A stretch of DNA of 64,000 nucleotides from Clostridia bacterium (GCA_910575725.1 CAJTFE010000010.1:1-64000); one strand, 5' to 3'; shown: positions 49,865 to 58,540, counted from the first letter of the stretch. Numbers and translations are program-made. The notes: a model not told the origin generated them from the sequence alone.

Positions 49865-51418
49865 CTATTTCAAATCCCCCGCCGCCTTCACCCTCACCCG
49901 GTTCGTATTCCCCGGATAATACTGCAGCGGCACATCCTCTACATCAATAATCTCCACCGTCTCCCGTACAGCTCCAGCCTCCACAGCCAGCTCTGCCGCC
50001 TCAGCCTTAGCCTCTTCCAGCGCCTTCTCCCGGGGCGTAACCAGATAATCCACCAGCTTCTCATAATTCCCTGAAACCTTTGAAATAGCCGACCCAATAG
50101 CATTCGCCACCCCGCCGGCCTCCGGCTTCGCCACAGTGTGCGCGCCTGCAAGCTTCTCCGGCAGAATAATAGACCCGCCCCCCACAAGAATCAGATCCAC
50201 ATCTTCACTGGAAATTTTCATAGCATCGATACTATCCTCCACAAGCTCGGTGAGAGCCTCCAAGGCCTTCCGGGCAAAAGTCTCACTCAGATGCGCAACC
50301 TTCGCCTTATCGCCAAGGTCTGCAAGCCCCAGCCGAACCGCAATATCCGTAGCAGTACATACCTCGCCGCCAAATACAAGGGCCTTATCCGTAATCTGAA
50401 ATCCAACCGAATCAGGCCCTACCGTTACCCGTCCGTCCTCATGCTCCCGGACAATAGAGCCGCCGCCCAGACCAATGGAAATCACATCCGGCATCCGGAA
50501 ATTCGTGCGCACACCGCCGATGGTAACTGCTACGCCTGATTCCCTGGGGAATCCGTTCTGAATTACCCCCAGATCCGTCGTCGTACCGCCCACATCCACT
50601 ACAACCGCATTTTTAAGCTGGCTTAAGTAGCATGCGCCCCGGATCGAATTTGTCGGTCCGCAGGCAATGGTCAGAATGGGATAACGCCTTGCATACTCCA
50701 TGGTCATAAGCGTTCCGTCATTCTGGGAAAGGTAAATATCTGCATTTGTAACGCCCTCATCTGCAAGGCTCCTGGCAAAGCCCTCCGTAAAGGATTCCGC
50801 CACATGATAAAGCGCCGCATTTAAAATAGTAGCATTTTCCCGTTCTATCAGTCCCATAGAACCGATTTCGCTGGAAATGGACACATGGACGTCCGTCCCC
50901 ATGACTTCTTTGCAGAGCTTGGCCGCCTCCAGTTCGTGGTCATTGCGCACAGTAGAAAATACGCAGGAAACAGCAACGGATTTAACCCCTTTTTCCTTAA
51001 GTCCAAGGAAAAAAGTCCTGGCTGCCCCGGTGTCAAAGGGAGCCAGCTCCTTGCCGTCGTACTCAAAACCGCCTCCGACCATGGCAGTATCCACGGCAAT
51101 GGCCTTCAAATCCTCCGCCCAGTCCACCATAGGAGGAATACCAAGGGAAGCCGGCGCGCCAATGCGCAGGATGCCGATAGAGGCAAGTCCTTTGCGCTCC
51201 ACAATGGCATTGGTACACTGGGTAGTTCCCAGCATGGCCTGTCCAATCTGGGAACGGTCAACGCCGGATTCCTTGAGGACGGTACGCACAGCCGCCAGAA
51301 TACCGGTATACACATCCTTTGTTGTGTGCTGCTTAACACTGGCAGCCACGCGGAGATCTTCGTCAATCAGAACCGCATCCGTATTGGTGCCGCCTACGTC
51401 AATACCAAGTTTATACAT
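49865..51418 (-). CDS. hydantoinase/oxoprolinase (HyuA) family protein
   Basis: The 517-aa protein has the ASKHA nucleotide-binding start LGIDVGGTNTDAVLID (residues 4-19), LGTTQCTNAIVERKGL and the central VVDVGGTTTDLGVI (about 272-285), GLGGGSIV and a C-terminal DLILVGGGSIIL. HyuA enzymes hydrolyse hydantoins or 5-oxoproline with ATP. Its ATG overlaps the stop of the DUF917 gene by one base (TAATG), so the two proteins probably form one enzyme or pathway; HyuA-DUF917 partners are known in hydantoin and thiohydantoin breakdown. There is no HyuB gene. Confidence 0.92.
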   Translation of the reverse strand: MYKLGIDVGGTNTDAVLIDEDLRVAASVKQHTTKDVYTGILAAVRTVLKESGVDRSQIGQAMLGTTQCTNAIVERKGLASIGILRIGAPASLGIPPMVDWAEDLKAIAVDTAMVGGGFEYDGKELAPFDTGAARTFFLGLKEKGVKSVAVSCVFSTVRNDHELEAAKLCKEVMGTDVHVSISSEIGSMGLIERENATILNAALYHVAESFTEGFARSLADEGVTNADIYLSQNDGTLMTMEYARRYPILTIACGPTNSIRGACYLSQLKNAVVVDVGGTTTDLGVIQNGFPRESGVAVTIGGVRTNFRMPDVISIGLGGGSIVREHEDGRVTVGPDSVGFQITDKALVFGGEVCTATDIAVRLGLADLGDKAKVAHLSETFARKALEALTELVEDSIDAMKISSEDVDLILVGGGSIILPEKLAGAHTVAKPEAGGVANAIGSAISKVSGNYEKLVDYLVTPREKALEEAKAEAAELAVEAGAVRETVEIIDVEDVPLQYYPGNTNRVRVKAAGDLK

Positions 51419-52512
51419 TACGCATTTCCTCCTTTACAGCGCTCCTCAAGCGGGATATAGTCCGTATCAATACCAAAATACCGGGGGCCCACAAGCTTCA
51501 GTCCCTCCGGCGTGCGCCAGAGAGGATAACAGGGAAGCCCCGCCACCATCACACGTTTTCCGTATTTCAAAGCGTCCGTGGGAACAGGCTGAAAGGTCTC
51601 GGTGTCCACCAGACAAATGAGATCCGGCGTGGTGGCAAGGATCTCTCCCTCTACGGCAGCCGTCAGATTCTCATTTTGAAATTCCACGTAGGCAGACTTG
51701 CCTTTGTAATCACCGATTCCATCAAGAAGAACCTTGCCGAAATTAAAGCCGGCCCGAACCTCCCGGAGCACGTCGCAAATCTTGCCTTTAAAGAGCCGGA
51801 AGCCCTTGGTAATATGTAAAAACTCTTCCTCCGGCGTGCGCTGGGAAGCCTCCTTCACACGGCGGATGGCGGAGCCTAAGATCTGGCTGCGTGTCACAAT
51901 CCCTTTCACGGCATACTGCTTCATAAAGGATCCTTCCATAGAAAAGAGAGACACCGATACGGATCCGCCGCAGGCCATGGTCACTGCCCGGGCCAGCTCC
52001 TCCGTCCATTTATTTGTAATGGTGCGGAAGATACAGGAATTGCCCTTTTCATCTACAAGAGCCATAGGCGTGGCAGAGCCGCCCCCGATGGTAAAGGTCA
52101 CCATCTGAAGCTCCGGGAAAGCCCGTCCCATGCCGTCGCAGTCCACCAGCGGAAGCCCGAGCCGGGCCGCCGCTGCAATGGGAAGCATAGAGTTCACGCC
52201 GCCGGCTTCAATGGGCATAAAAGCGTAGATGGGTTTCCCGTAAAAGGTAGAAACCGTATCATAAAGGGTCTGATATTCTGCTCCGCCGATAGCCTTCTCC
52301 GACAGAACCGTGGGCGCACCCATCATGGCGATGGGCACCACCAGGGCATCGTCGGGCACTTCCTCCGGATCCAGTAATGTAACAGGGCCGCATTCCTTTA
52401 CGGCGCCTATGGCAACCAGCTTTCCCACATAAGGATCGCCGCCTCCTCCCGCGCCCAGAAGCGCCGCTCCCAGTGCAATGTCTTCAATCTCTGCAATTCC
52501 AATTTTCCGCAA
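51418..52512 (-). CDS. DUF917 (S-methyl-thiohydantoin desulfurase-like) protein
   Basis: The 364-aa protein starts with IEDIALGAALLGAGGGGDPYVG (split: IEDIALGAALLG, AGGGGDPYVG), the DUF917 hallmark. It also has PIAMMGAPTVLSEK, MPIEAGGVNS, LPLVDCDGMGRAFPELQM and a C-terminal GYKGKSAYVEFQNE-like domain (IGDYKGKSAYVEF). The family includes S-methyl thiohydantoin desulfurase of ergothioneine breakdown and companions of HyuA. The start is TTG 52512 with GGAGG ten bases upstream. A TATAAT on the reverse strand at 52562-52567 is a candidate -10, after the PucR terminator. Confidence 0.9.
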   Translation of the reverse strand: MRKIGIAEIEDIALGAALLGAGGGGDPYVGKLVAIGAVKECGPVTLLDPEEVPDDALVVPIAMMGAPTVLSEKAIGGAEYQTLYDTVSTFYGKPIYAFMPIEAGGVNSMLPIAAAARLGLPLVDCDGMGRAFPELQMVTFTIGGGSATPMALVDEKGNSCIFRTITNKWTEELARAVTMACGGSVSVSLFSMEGSFMKQYAVKGIVTRSQILGSAIRRVKEASQRTPEEEFLHITKGFRLFKGKICDVLREVRAGFNFGKVLLDGIGDYKGKSAYVEFQNENLTAAVEGEILATTPDLICLVDTETFQPVPTDALKYGKRVMVAGLPCYPLWRTPEGLKLVGPRYFGIDTDYIPLEERCKGGNA

Positions 52513-52603
52513 CTTATGATACCTCCATTCCAGTTTTGCAATTCAAATAAAGCTATTAAGGATTATACGTCCCGGGCATCACTGGGATAAAGAGAAAAAG
52601 AGA

Positions 52604-52647
52604 CAAAAAAACCGGCTGTCATTTGTCCAAAAGGACAAAGACAACCG
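52604..52647 (-). terminator. terminator between PucR and DUF917 genes
   Basis: On the reverse strand CGGTTGTC-t-TTGTCC (52647-52633) pairs with GGACAA-at-GACAGCCG (52628-52613), loop TTTT, then a run of T (52611-52604). It makes the regulator and the HyuA/DUF917 genes separate transcripts. Confidence 0.85.
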
Positions 52648-52660
52648 ATGAAATGCAAAC

Positions 52661-54262
52661 CTATCTGGAATCCAAAAGACGGTTCAGAGCAGCAGCCTGG
52701 TAAAGGGAGAAGAGCTCCGGAACTTTGTCAAGCGGATACCCCAGCAGCTCCCGGATGCGGTTTAACCTGTATTTTACCGTATTTTTGTGAAGGAAGAGCA
52801 GATCGGCACAGGCGGAAACACTGCTTCCGGCGTCCAGTAAAAACACTTCCAGAGTTTTAAGAAGCGCATTGTCCTCGCGCACATACTTGAAGGTGTCTAA
52901 GGGGATAAGGGCCTTTGTCAGAGCAGCTTCGCTTTCGGATAGGATTTTCCGGCAATCCGCTGCAAATTCCAGCTCCTGCAGGGTATAACAGCTGTGAGAG
53001 AGCCAGATTTTCCGGACGGTCTCAATCACCTCCTGGTGCAGCAGGAAGGTACGGCGCACATCCGAGGTACTGTTAAGGGGATAGCAGCGCGTCAGTGACA
53101 GGGAAAAGCCTAGGCCTTCCAGCCGGGATGCCAAATCCTGTGAAACCAGAATCCGATCCGGGGAATGCTCGATCCAATCCATAAAAGCAGCAATCCGCCC
53201 CTCATACAGATCTGCCACCACCGTATGGCAGTAGTGCTTCAGATGCTCCCGGATAAGGGGAAGACCCTCCCGGCGGAAGCGTTCCAACTGGTCTTCTTCA
53301 CAGTGGAGAATCCACATTTCATGGATATCCGCCACATTGATGTGGAAGATATTAGCGAGCTGCCGCATTTTCATAGGCTCATCCTGCAAAATGGCGCGGA
53401 TTAATTCGTGAATTGCCACCTCTCCCGGCTTCTGTCCCCAGAGATTGACGCCAAGGCGCACCACATCCGTAAGCTGCGCAAGCACATCACTGTCTGGCTG
53501 AAGTCCTTCCCGGAGAACCAGAAGCTCAAGTCCGGGACCCCGATCGTTTCCGATGGAGAAACGGTAAAGGCGGCTGTCCGGAAGAATGTCACAGGCGAGG
53601 GACTGCTGATCGCCGGGCAGAGCATTCAGCTCTTCAATGCCCTTTTTAATGGAAGCCTCCGCGCTCCGGGGCCAGGCGGCCAGGTTCTGGATTTTCAGAG
53701 AGCTGTCACAGAGGATAAGGGAGGCAGAAATGCGGTCGCTGAGCATCTTTAAGATGGTGTTCACAGACTGCTGATGCTGGGGAAGGGCAGAGACGCATTC
53801 CAGAATCTCCGAAACCAGGAAGGGGTTGCAGGCCCGATCCCGGAAAATAAGCGCCGTTACATCACTGATGGCTTCTCCGTAGCGCAGGGTCACGTCCCCT
53901 TCCGGCATCACAATCAGCACAAAATCCATTTCATCTGCAAGGGAAACCAGCCGGGGATCGATTTTTTTCAGATATACCCCTACATAGTAGAGGATAAGCC
54001 CCACCTCACCGCCCTCGGCCAGGCGTTTCATGTTAATATACTGGCGCTCCACATCCTCTGTCATATTTAAAAAGCCGGTGATCACAATCTCGCTGCCGAA
54101 ATATTCCCCTTGGGGAAATACCTCGTCTATCAGCACGCCGGGGTCTGTGGATTCCAGGACAGTGATAGACGAGACAATCCGTGAAAGGCCCTTGTGCCCG
54201 GCAATCACCTTCGCCTGGCGCAGAGAGGGCAGCTTTAGCAAATCCGCAACTGTTACACTCAT
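52661..54262 (-). CDS. PucR-family transcriptional regulator
   Basis: The 533-aa regulator has the N-terminal purine-catabolism PucR domain (VADLLKLPSLRQAKVIAGHKG, ITVLESTDPGVLIDEVFPQG, ITGFLNM; about 5-125), a middle GGDEF-like/CdaR segment and a C-terminal PucR helix-turn-helix (TLEVFLLDAGSSVSACADL, HKNTVKYRLNRIRELLG; about 465-515). PucR/CdaR proteins usually activate adjacent catabolic genes in response to their substrate. It precedes the DUF917-HyuA genes on the same strand, separated by a terminator, so it is their likely regulator. Confidence 0.92.
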   Translation of the reverse strand: MSVTVADLLKLPSLRQAKVIAGHKGLSRIVSSITVLESTDPGVLIDEVFPQGEYFGSEIVITGFLNMTEDVERQYINMKRLAEGGEVGLILYYVGVYLKKIDPRLVSLADEMDFVLIVMPEGDVTLRYGEAISDVTALIFRDRACNPFLVSEILECVSALPQHQQSVNTILKMLSDRISASLILCDSSLKIQNLAAWPRSAEASIKKGIEELNALPGDQQSLACDILPDSRLYRFSIGNDRGPGLELLVLREGLQPDSDVLAQLTDVVRLGVNLWGQKPGEVAIHELIRAILQDEPMKMRQLANIFHINVADIHEMWILHCEEDQLERFRREGLPLIREHLKHYCHTVVADLYEGRIAAFMDWIEHSPDRILVSQDLASRLEGLGFSLSLTRCYPLNSTSDVRRTFLLHQEVIETVRKIWLSHSCYTLQELEFAADCRKILSESEAALTKALIPLDTFKYVREDNALLKTLEVFLLDAGSSVSACADLLFLHKNTVKYRLNRIRELLGYPLDKVPELFSLYQAAALNRLLDSR

Positions 54263-54356
54263 AAAATGCCTCCTGTTGATAGTATTGTATCACGAAAAAA
54301 AGCATATGGAGTAGAAAATATTGTAAAAACTATAAAGATTTTTCTGAAGTATGTAA

Positions 54357-54385
54357 TTGTATTGCTGGAAGAAATTCGCTATACT
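54357..54385 (+). promoter_or_regulatory. promoter upstream of the 54.5-kb small-gene cluster
   Basis: TTGTAT (54357-54362), 17-bp spacer, TATACT (54380-54385). The predicted leader to the ATG at 54546 is about 150 nt, AT-rich and not obviously structured. Confidence 0.5.
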
Positions 54386-54545
54386 GATATAAATAAAAAA
54401 TTTTATTTTTAATAGAATAGTCCCAGTTCATTTTATTGCTGCTGATAAAATGCATATAGAAATATACATCTCTATGTATAAAATGCGGATAAATATGCAG
54501 AAAAATATAGCGTGAGATAAAATCTGATGATTAAGGAGGCTGGTT

Positions 54546-54968
54546 ATGAGAAAAAGGACAATGATTATTCCGCTGATATGTATACTGTTGCTAGCTTTCA
54601 CCATGATTATATTTGTTTTTGTCAGTGGCAGGAGGCCGTATAAAGATTTGGAGGCAGCTCAAATCGTATCTGCTGCGGTTCAATTATCACCACCAGACAA
54701 AACCATTCAAATTACAGAAACGAAAGAGCTAGTAGATTTACTAAAAGATGTTGTTGTCTATAATAAGGATAATTCTTATACAGATTATAGCGGACAGGGT
54801 GTTACCTTTACATTAGTCATGATAGATGGAACACAAACAAGCATCATGGAATATAACCCGTTCCTTGTAATTGATGGTGTCGGCTATAAAACCAAATATG
54901 AACCGTGTGAAGCACTCAATCACTATGCAAACAGATTGCTAGAGGAAGAAGATGCCATGATTTTCTAG
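54546..54968 (+). CDS. hypothetical membrane-anchored protein
   Basis: The 140-aa protein has one N-terminal membrane helix (MIIPLICILLLAFTMIIFVFV, about 5-25, written here at its limit) followed by an extracytoplasmic alpha/beta domain (AQIVSAAVQLSPPDKTIQIT ... VTFTLVMIDGTQTSIMEY ... FLVIDGVGYKTKYEPCEAL). The pattern recalls small clostridial lipoprotein-like or immunity-like proteins, but I cannot name the family. AAGGAGG precedes the ATG. It begins an AT-rich run of small genes. Confidence 0.7.
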   Translation: MRKRTMIIPLICILLLAFTMIIFVFVSGRRPYKDLEAAQIVSAAVQLSPPDKTIQITETKELVDLLKDVVVYNKDNSYTDYSGQGVTFTLVMIDGTQTSIMEYNPFLVIDGVGYKTKYEPCEALNHYANRLLEEEDAMIF

Positions 54969-54998
54969 TAAAAAACATTCAATCAGCTCAATTAAAAT

Positions 54999-55226
54999 AT
55001 GAGAAATATTATCCGGATCAATTACCATTATCCTATTGAAATTCAGTATAATACATATTTTGACAGGCAATTTAATAACTGGCTGCATAAATATTTTTAT
55101 AAAAAGGGTTATCAGAGTTCAACAGGCCGTTACTTGCGTGAATTGTACGAATGTGCTAAAATTCTGACAGAAAAAGAGTTTAAGGAGGCGTTGCAGCATG
55201 TGTTATCTGGTAGCAAAGGATGTTAA
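54999..55226 (+). CDS. small hypothetical protein
   Basis: The 75-aa protein ([20 protein letters not shown], then [25 protein letters not shown]) is rich in aromatic residues and Lys. No clear ribosome binding site precedes ATG 54999. Its 3' end overlaps the next gene by 29 bases, which suggests the two are a conserved pair with coupled translation. The family is not recognised. Confidence 0.5.
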   Translation: MRNIIRINYHYPIEIQYNTYFDRQFNNWLHKYFYKKGYQSSTGRYLRELYECAKILTEKEFKEALQHVLSGSKGC

Positions 55227-55422
55227 TGCCGTTGGCTGTGTGGCAATGCAGACAGTGCATGGGGCGCATTTGGCAGATTTTAAGAAGAAATTGATTCAGA
55301 AGATTGGAACGGCTCGTATTCAGCTCATCACAATTAGCAGGCCATCCGCTTATGGAGAATATGAGCCGTATCATATCGTAGACACAGAGGAGGAGTTTTT
55401 CAAGGCTGTGTTGAATATGTAG
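55198..55422 (+). CDS. small DUF6718-like protein
   Basis: The 74-aa protein [19 protein letters not shown] ... [12 protein letters not shown] ... [13 protein letters not shown] ... [11 protein letters not shown] fits a small clostridial family that I recall as DUF6718; the ISRPxAYGEYxPY motif is the clearest mark. Function is unknown. AAGGAGG lies eight bases before the ATG, inside the upstream gene. A terminator follows. Confidence 0.65.
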   Translation: MCYLVAKDVNAVGCVAMQTVHGAHLADFKKKLIQKIGTARIQLITISRPSAYGEYEPYHIVDTEEEFFKAVLNM

Positions 55423-55442
55423 TTTAAAATGAAATTAATATT

Positions 55443-55485
55443 AATAAGGCGTATGGAGATAGAAACATTAACCATGCGCCTTATT
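55443..55485. terminator. bidirectional terminator
   Basis: AATAAGGCGTATGG (55443-55456) pairs with CCATGCGCCTTATT (55472-55485) with one wobble. It lies between the converging DUF6718-like and VanZ-like genes. Confidence 0.75.
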
Positions 55486-55515
55486 ATTGTTATATAGATT
55501 TTACTGTAATGGCTG

Positions 55516-56037
55516 TCACCGCCGTATCGGTTTCCTCTTCGGCTTCCGCTCCCGAAATACCGTCACCCTTCCGATAAAGCAGACAATTCGTACCAGGATC
55601 ACCCCGGCCAGGATTCCGATGCTGTCGATCATCACGTCCCGCTTCGAAGGGCCTCGTCCGGCCACGAAGGACTGATGGTATTCGTCCAGGCAGGCGCAGG
55701 CCACGCAGAAGCCGCCGGCAATGATGGTCAGGGCAATTCCGCGCAGACGGTACACGTATAGCGGAAATGAAACGCAGACAGCCAGAAGAAAATACTCCGT
55801 AATATGAGCCAGCTTGCGCACGTATGGGTGGAACATTTCCGTGTAAAGATTCAGCTCCGCCGCACTCCATCCCGTTTCAAAGGATTCGCAGGTGATCTCC
55901 AGAAGCTTATGAGTGGCTCTCCAGCTTAAATTTCCGGAGACCTCGCCGGGCTGGGCGGAGAGCTGAAAAATCACATATAGCATAAACAAAGCAGGAAGAA
56001 AGGAAAAGGGCTTTAAAATAGGTTTTATATATCGCAT
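55516..56037 (-). CDS. VanZ-family protein
   Basis: The 173-aa membrane protein has about four helices. The VanZ-like signature RKLAHITEYFLLAVCVSF (about 95-112) is followed by ACLDEYHQSFVAGRGPSKRDVMIDSIG, split here as CLDEYHQSFVAGR and PSKRDVMIDSIG. The E-Y, D-E-x-x-Q and R-x-x-x-x-D-x-x-x-D motifs are all present. VanZ confers low-level teicoplanin resistance in enterococci; most homologues are uncharacterised. Its C-terminus is Lys/Arg-rich. Confidence 0.9.
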   Translation of the reverse strand: MRYIKPILKPFSFLPALFMLYVIFQLSAQPGEVSGNLSWRATHKLLEITCESFETGWSAAELNLYTEMFHPYVRKLAHITEYFLLAVCVSFPLYVYRLRGIALTIIAGGFCVACACLDEYHQSFVAGRGPSKRDVMIDSIGILAGVILVRIVCFIGRVTVFRERKPKRKPIRR

Positions 56038-56264
56038 AATGTAATCCTCTTTCTTATGTGGTTATAATTCCTGGAAAACTGGCGAAAATTGGTTTGCTGC
56101 TTTTTTCAATGGATAAAGATTATCAATTTTCAAACACGCTTTAGCATAGCACAGACAGGGAGAAAAATCCAGTGAAGAAACCTTAAGGAAATATGAATGT
56201 AAAATGAATTACAGGAAATCCAAAGGGATCGCCTTTTGTAGGTATGTCCATTATCTTAAACAGG

Positions 56265-56310
56265 TTGACAATGGAAAAAGAAAAATGTATTATAAGTATA
56301 AAATACATAT
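56265..56310 (+). promoter_or_regulatory. promoter and BlaI-like operator of the second blaI locus
   Basis: TTGACA (56265-56270), 17-bp spacer, TATTAT (56288-56293). TTATAAGTATA at 56290-56300, followed by an inverted ATACATATAA, overlaps the -10 and repeats the half-site found before the first blaI gene. The rest of the 56038-56352 gap has no assigned feature. Confidence 0.6.
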
Positions 56311-56352
56311 AAAGGAAGGGGGAGGAGAGCGATTGAGACAATAAGAAATAAT

Positions 56353-56612
56353 ATGCTGTTAATAATGTCCCTGTCGGGGAGCACCGCTTTCCTGCTATAC
56401 GGTTTCGTGTGTCGGATACTGGGGAAACATATGACTTTAAAATGCAGATATTTCATTTTACATTTAAAGAAGGAACCTATGGAAAGCATAATAAAGACAG
56501 CAGTGGGGGGTGCACGGTTACTTATTGGAAAGCAAAAAAATGTATAAAATGTGGTTATATGGATTACGAATCGATTTTAAATAAGGTGAGCTATCAGAAA
56601 TGCCCCCATTAA
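56353..56612 (+). pseudogene. M56/BlaR1-type gene remnant fused to an unrelated 3' end
   Basis: ATG 56353 opens MLLIMSLSGSTAFLLYGFV, then CRILGKHMTLKCRYFILHL, the pattern at the start of BlaR1-like M56 sensors. After about 37 residues homology stops and the frame ends at 56547. A second frame (56409-56612) ends with a Cys/His-rich tail, CTVTYWKAKKCIKCGYMDYE ... YQKCPH, possibly a zinc ribbon from another gene. The body of the sensor, including HExxH, is gone. A deletion joining two genes explains it. Confidence 0.6.
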
Positions 56613-56690
56613 AAATAGTTTCTTCATTTGAAACATCTGGACAGAGCTATGGATTCTGTCCAGATACTTTCATTATAAGGAGTAATCAGA

Positions 56691-57059
56691 GTGAATAAAA
56701 ATTTTGGCTTATCATATACAGAAAAAGAAATTATGGAATTATTATGGCAATCGGGGGAACCTTTATCGTTCCGTGAGATTTTGGATTATGCAAATGACAC
56801 GTGGAAGAAAAATTGGAAAAAACAGACATTGAATACCTATCTGCTTAATATGCAGAAGGCTGGCTTGATCGGCTCTGAGAGGGGGAAGGTTTATCAAGTC
56901 TACTTCCCTCTTCTTACAAGGGAGGAGCATATTCATAACTGGACGAGGAAGATGGTGAAGGAAACCTTTGGAGGGTCAGTCTATAGCTTGGTAGCTGCTT
57001 TTACTGGGGGAGAAAGGCTGTCTGAGGAAGAGGCTGAGAAATTGAGAAAGCTGATTTAA
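56691..57059 (+). CDS. BlaI/MecI/CopY-family transcriptional repressor
   Basis: The 122-aa protein has LSYTEKEIMELLWQSGEPLSF, split as LSYTEKEIMELLWQ and SGEPLSFREIL. A KKQTLNTYLLNMQKAGLIGS recognition region (about 43-62) and the C-terminal helix GGERLSEEEAEKLRKLI complete the family pattern. The start is GTG 56691 with AAGGAG eight bases upstream. Its sensor partner upstream is a remnant, so if active it may be a constitutive repressor, or respond to the M56 sensor at 47588-49708, whose operator half-site is shared. Confidence 0.88.
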   Translation: MNKNFGLSYTEKEIMELLWQSGEPLSFREILDYANDTWKKNWKKQTLNTYLLNMQKAGLIGSERGKVYQVYFPLLTREEHIHNWTRKMVKETFGGSVYSLVAAFTGGERLSEEEAEKLRKLI

Positions 57060-57096
57060 AATATTTATTTAAATTGGAATAAATTTGTTGAAAATA

Positions 57097-57125
57097 TTGA
57101 CAAAAGTACCCAAATATATTATATT
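57097..57125 (+). promoter_or_regulatory. promoter-like sequence
   Basis: TTGACA (57097-57102), 17-bp spacer, TATATT (57120-57125). It overlaps the open 5' end of a truncated frame. Confidence 0.45.
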
Positions 57126-57451
57126 TAAATAGTACATTTAATACAATTGCCGATGGCGTAAATCTCATTGAGATATGTGTAGAAAACGGAGAGTATGAGT
57201 TTGATTCTGAGATTATTTCCGATACATTGGAGATAATGCCGCGTTTTCCGGTTTATCGTGAGGAGACGGTAGATCTGACATTTCAAGGTTGGATCACTCC
57301 GCCATCGACATACAATTTCAATGCTTATAATAAAGAGCTTAAGACGCAGATGAGCGGAACCTTGTATCTCCAAGTATATGATCAGAGATATCAAAATTTG
57401 CAAAAGATAACATTTGCGGTTTACAAGGGGACAGTATCAGGAAATATTTAA
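57101..57451 (+). pseudogene. C-terminal fragment of an unknown protein
   Basis: The frame is open from 57101 to TAA 57449-57451 but has no ATG, GTG or TTG start before about 57218. It reads GVNLIEICVENGEYEFDSEI, then RFPVYREETVDLTFQGW and TLYLQVYDQRYQNLQKITF, a beta-rich segment that looks like the end of a secreted or surface domain. The 5' part is missing, consistent with the other deletions between 56.3 and 57.5 kb. A re-initiation at ATG 57227 (74 aa) is possible. Confidence 0.5.
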
Positions 57452-57493
57452 TTAAGAATTTAATATAGTTATAGCGAAAGGTGGTTGAGTTAA

Positions 57494-57928
57494 ATGGACA
57501 CAAAACGTATGAATTTTGTTTATTTTTTGTCGGACTGCATTATTATGGGATTGTGTTATATATTAACTTGGTATATTGTTCGTAAATATTTTTTTGTATA
57601 TGTATGGACAGTCGAAACAGGAAATTCCTTTCGCATTTTCTATCTGATCTCGTTAGGCTTGATTCCCATATATTTATGCGTACATGCATTGTACCGTTTT
57701 TATCATTCAAGCGCTGTTAAGAACAATTGGAATGGATTGTTTACTATCTGTAAAGCAAACTTTATAAGTGTCTTCCTTTTTGGAGCTATTCTTTATCTGG
57801 GAGGCCGGAACACCTACGTGTATATGTTTCCGAAGAGTTTTAATATTTGCTTTTATTTTATAAGCATTTTAATGGTTGTAATTGAAAGAAGTGTCTTTTT
57901 GATATTAGAGAAGAAGATGCAGTGGTGA
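57494..57928 (+). CDS. hypothetical four-helix membrane protein
   Basis: The 144-aa protein has four hydrophobic helices (about 7-30, 44-66, 84-104, 112-135) and short loops. It has no recognised family. AAAGGTGG lies upstream of the ATG. The size and AT-rich context resemble bacteriocin-immunity or ABC-accessory membrane proteins, but nothing proves it. It is followed at once by a minimal reading frame with an exceptionally strong ribosome binding site. Confidence 0.65.
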   Translation: MDTKRMNFVYFLSDCIIMGLCYILTWYIVRKYFFVYVWTVETGNSFRIFYLISLGLIPIYLCVHALYRFYHSSAVKNNWNGLFTICKANFISVFLFGAILYLGGRNTYVYMFPKSFNICFYFISILMVVIERSVFLILEKKMQW

Positions 57929-57945
57929 ATAAGGAGGTGATTCCA

Positions 57946-57969
57946 ATGGAGAATAAAAAATATAAGTGA
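57946..57969 (+). CDS. seven-codon micro-ORF with near-perfect Shine-Dalgarno
   Basis: AAGGAGGTGAT (57931-57941) matches the complement of the 16S 3' end over 11 bases. Five bases later ATG opens MENKKYK, then TGA. It ends 17 bases before the next gene. It may be a leader peptide that loads ribosomes for the following gene, or the stub left when a frame broke. Confidence 0.4.
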   Translation: MENKKYK

Positions 57970-57986
57970 CAGGGGAGCGGATATGA

Positions 57987-58445
57987 ATGTTTAAAAAAGA
58001 AAGAAGATCATGGATAATCTTGATTTGCGTAATCATGGTTCCGGTTTTTTGTTTTGTTATAGCGCCTCTTCTGATTTACGGTATTGGACATTTTTGGTCT
58101 TCAACGGAAAAAGTATATGAAGTTAACTGGAATATTACTTTGCCGGATGATATGGATTTACTGGATGACAGAAAAACGGAATCATTTCGCGGGGACGGGG
58201 TAAGGCATACGGTTTATTCCGTTCACGGTAAGGAGGATTATTTTCAGGACTTTAGGACAAGCGGCAGTGCCGAAATCGAAAAAGTATGTTTCGATGTGCT
58301 TGCAGATTTACAGGTAGAAGAACCTTATATTCCGGATTTTAAGATGGGATATGTATGGAAAAAATATACAAAATACAGTGATTTCTTAATTGTTCTATAC
58401 ATTCCGGATAAGAGTGAGCTTCATCTGTTTCAGCAATTTATTTGA
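57987..58445 (+). CDS. hypothetical membrane-anchored protein
   Basis: The 152-aa protein has a basic N-terminus, one helix (WIILICVIMVPVFCFVIAPL, about 9-28) and an extracytoplasmic domain (VYEVNWNITLPDDMDLLDD ... GVRHTVYSVHGKEDYFQDF ... SDFLIVLYIPDKSELHLF). The family is not recognised. GGGGAGCGG precedes the ATG. It is probably cotranscribed with the four-helix membrane protein and ends before a terminator. Confidence 0.65.
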   Translation: MFKKERRSWIILICVIMVPVFCFVIAPLLIYGIGHFWSSTEKVYEVNWNITLPDDMDLLDDRKTESFRGDGVRHTVYSVHGKEDYFQDFRTSGSAEIEKVCFDVLADLQVEEPYIPDFKMGYVWKKYTKYSDFLIVLYIPDKSELHLFQQFI

Positions 58446-58516
58446 AGCGAAAACGCAGGAAGATAGAGAAAAAGAACAAAAACGAAGGATAAAGCAAAAT
58501 ATAATAATGATAGAAC

Positions 58517-58540
58517 CGCTGGCTCATGCCAGCGTTTTTT
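58517..58540 (+). terminator. intrinsic terminator
   Basis: CGCTGGC (58517-58523), TCAT loop, GCCAGCG (58528-58534), then six T. Confidence 0.92.
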
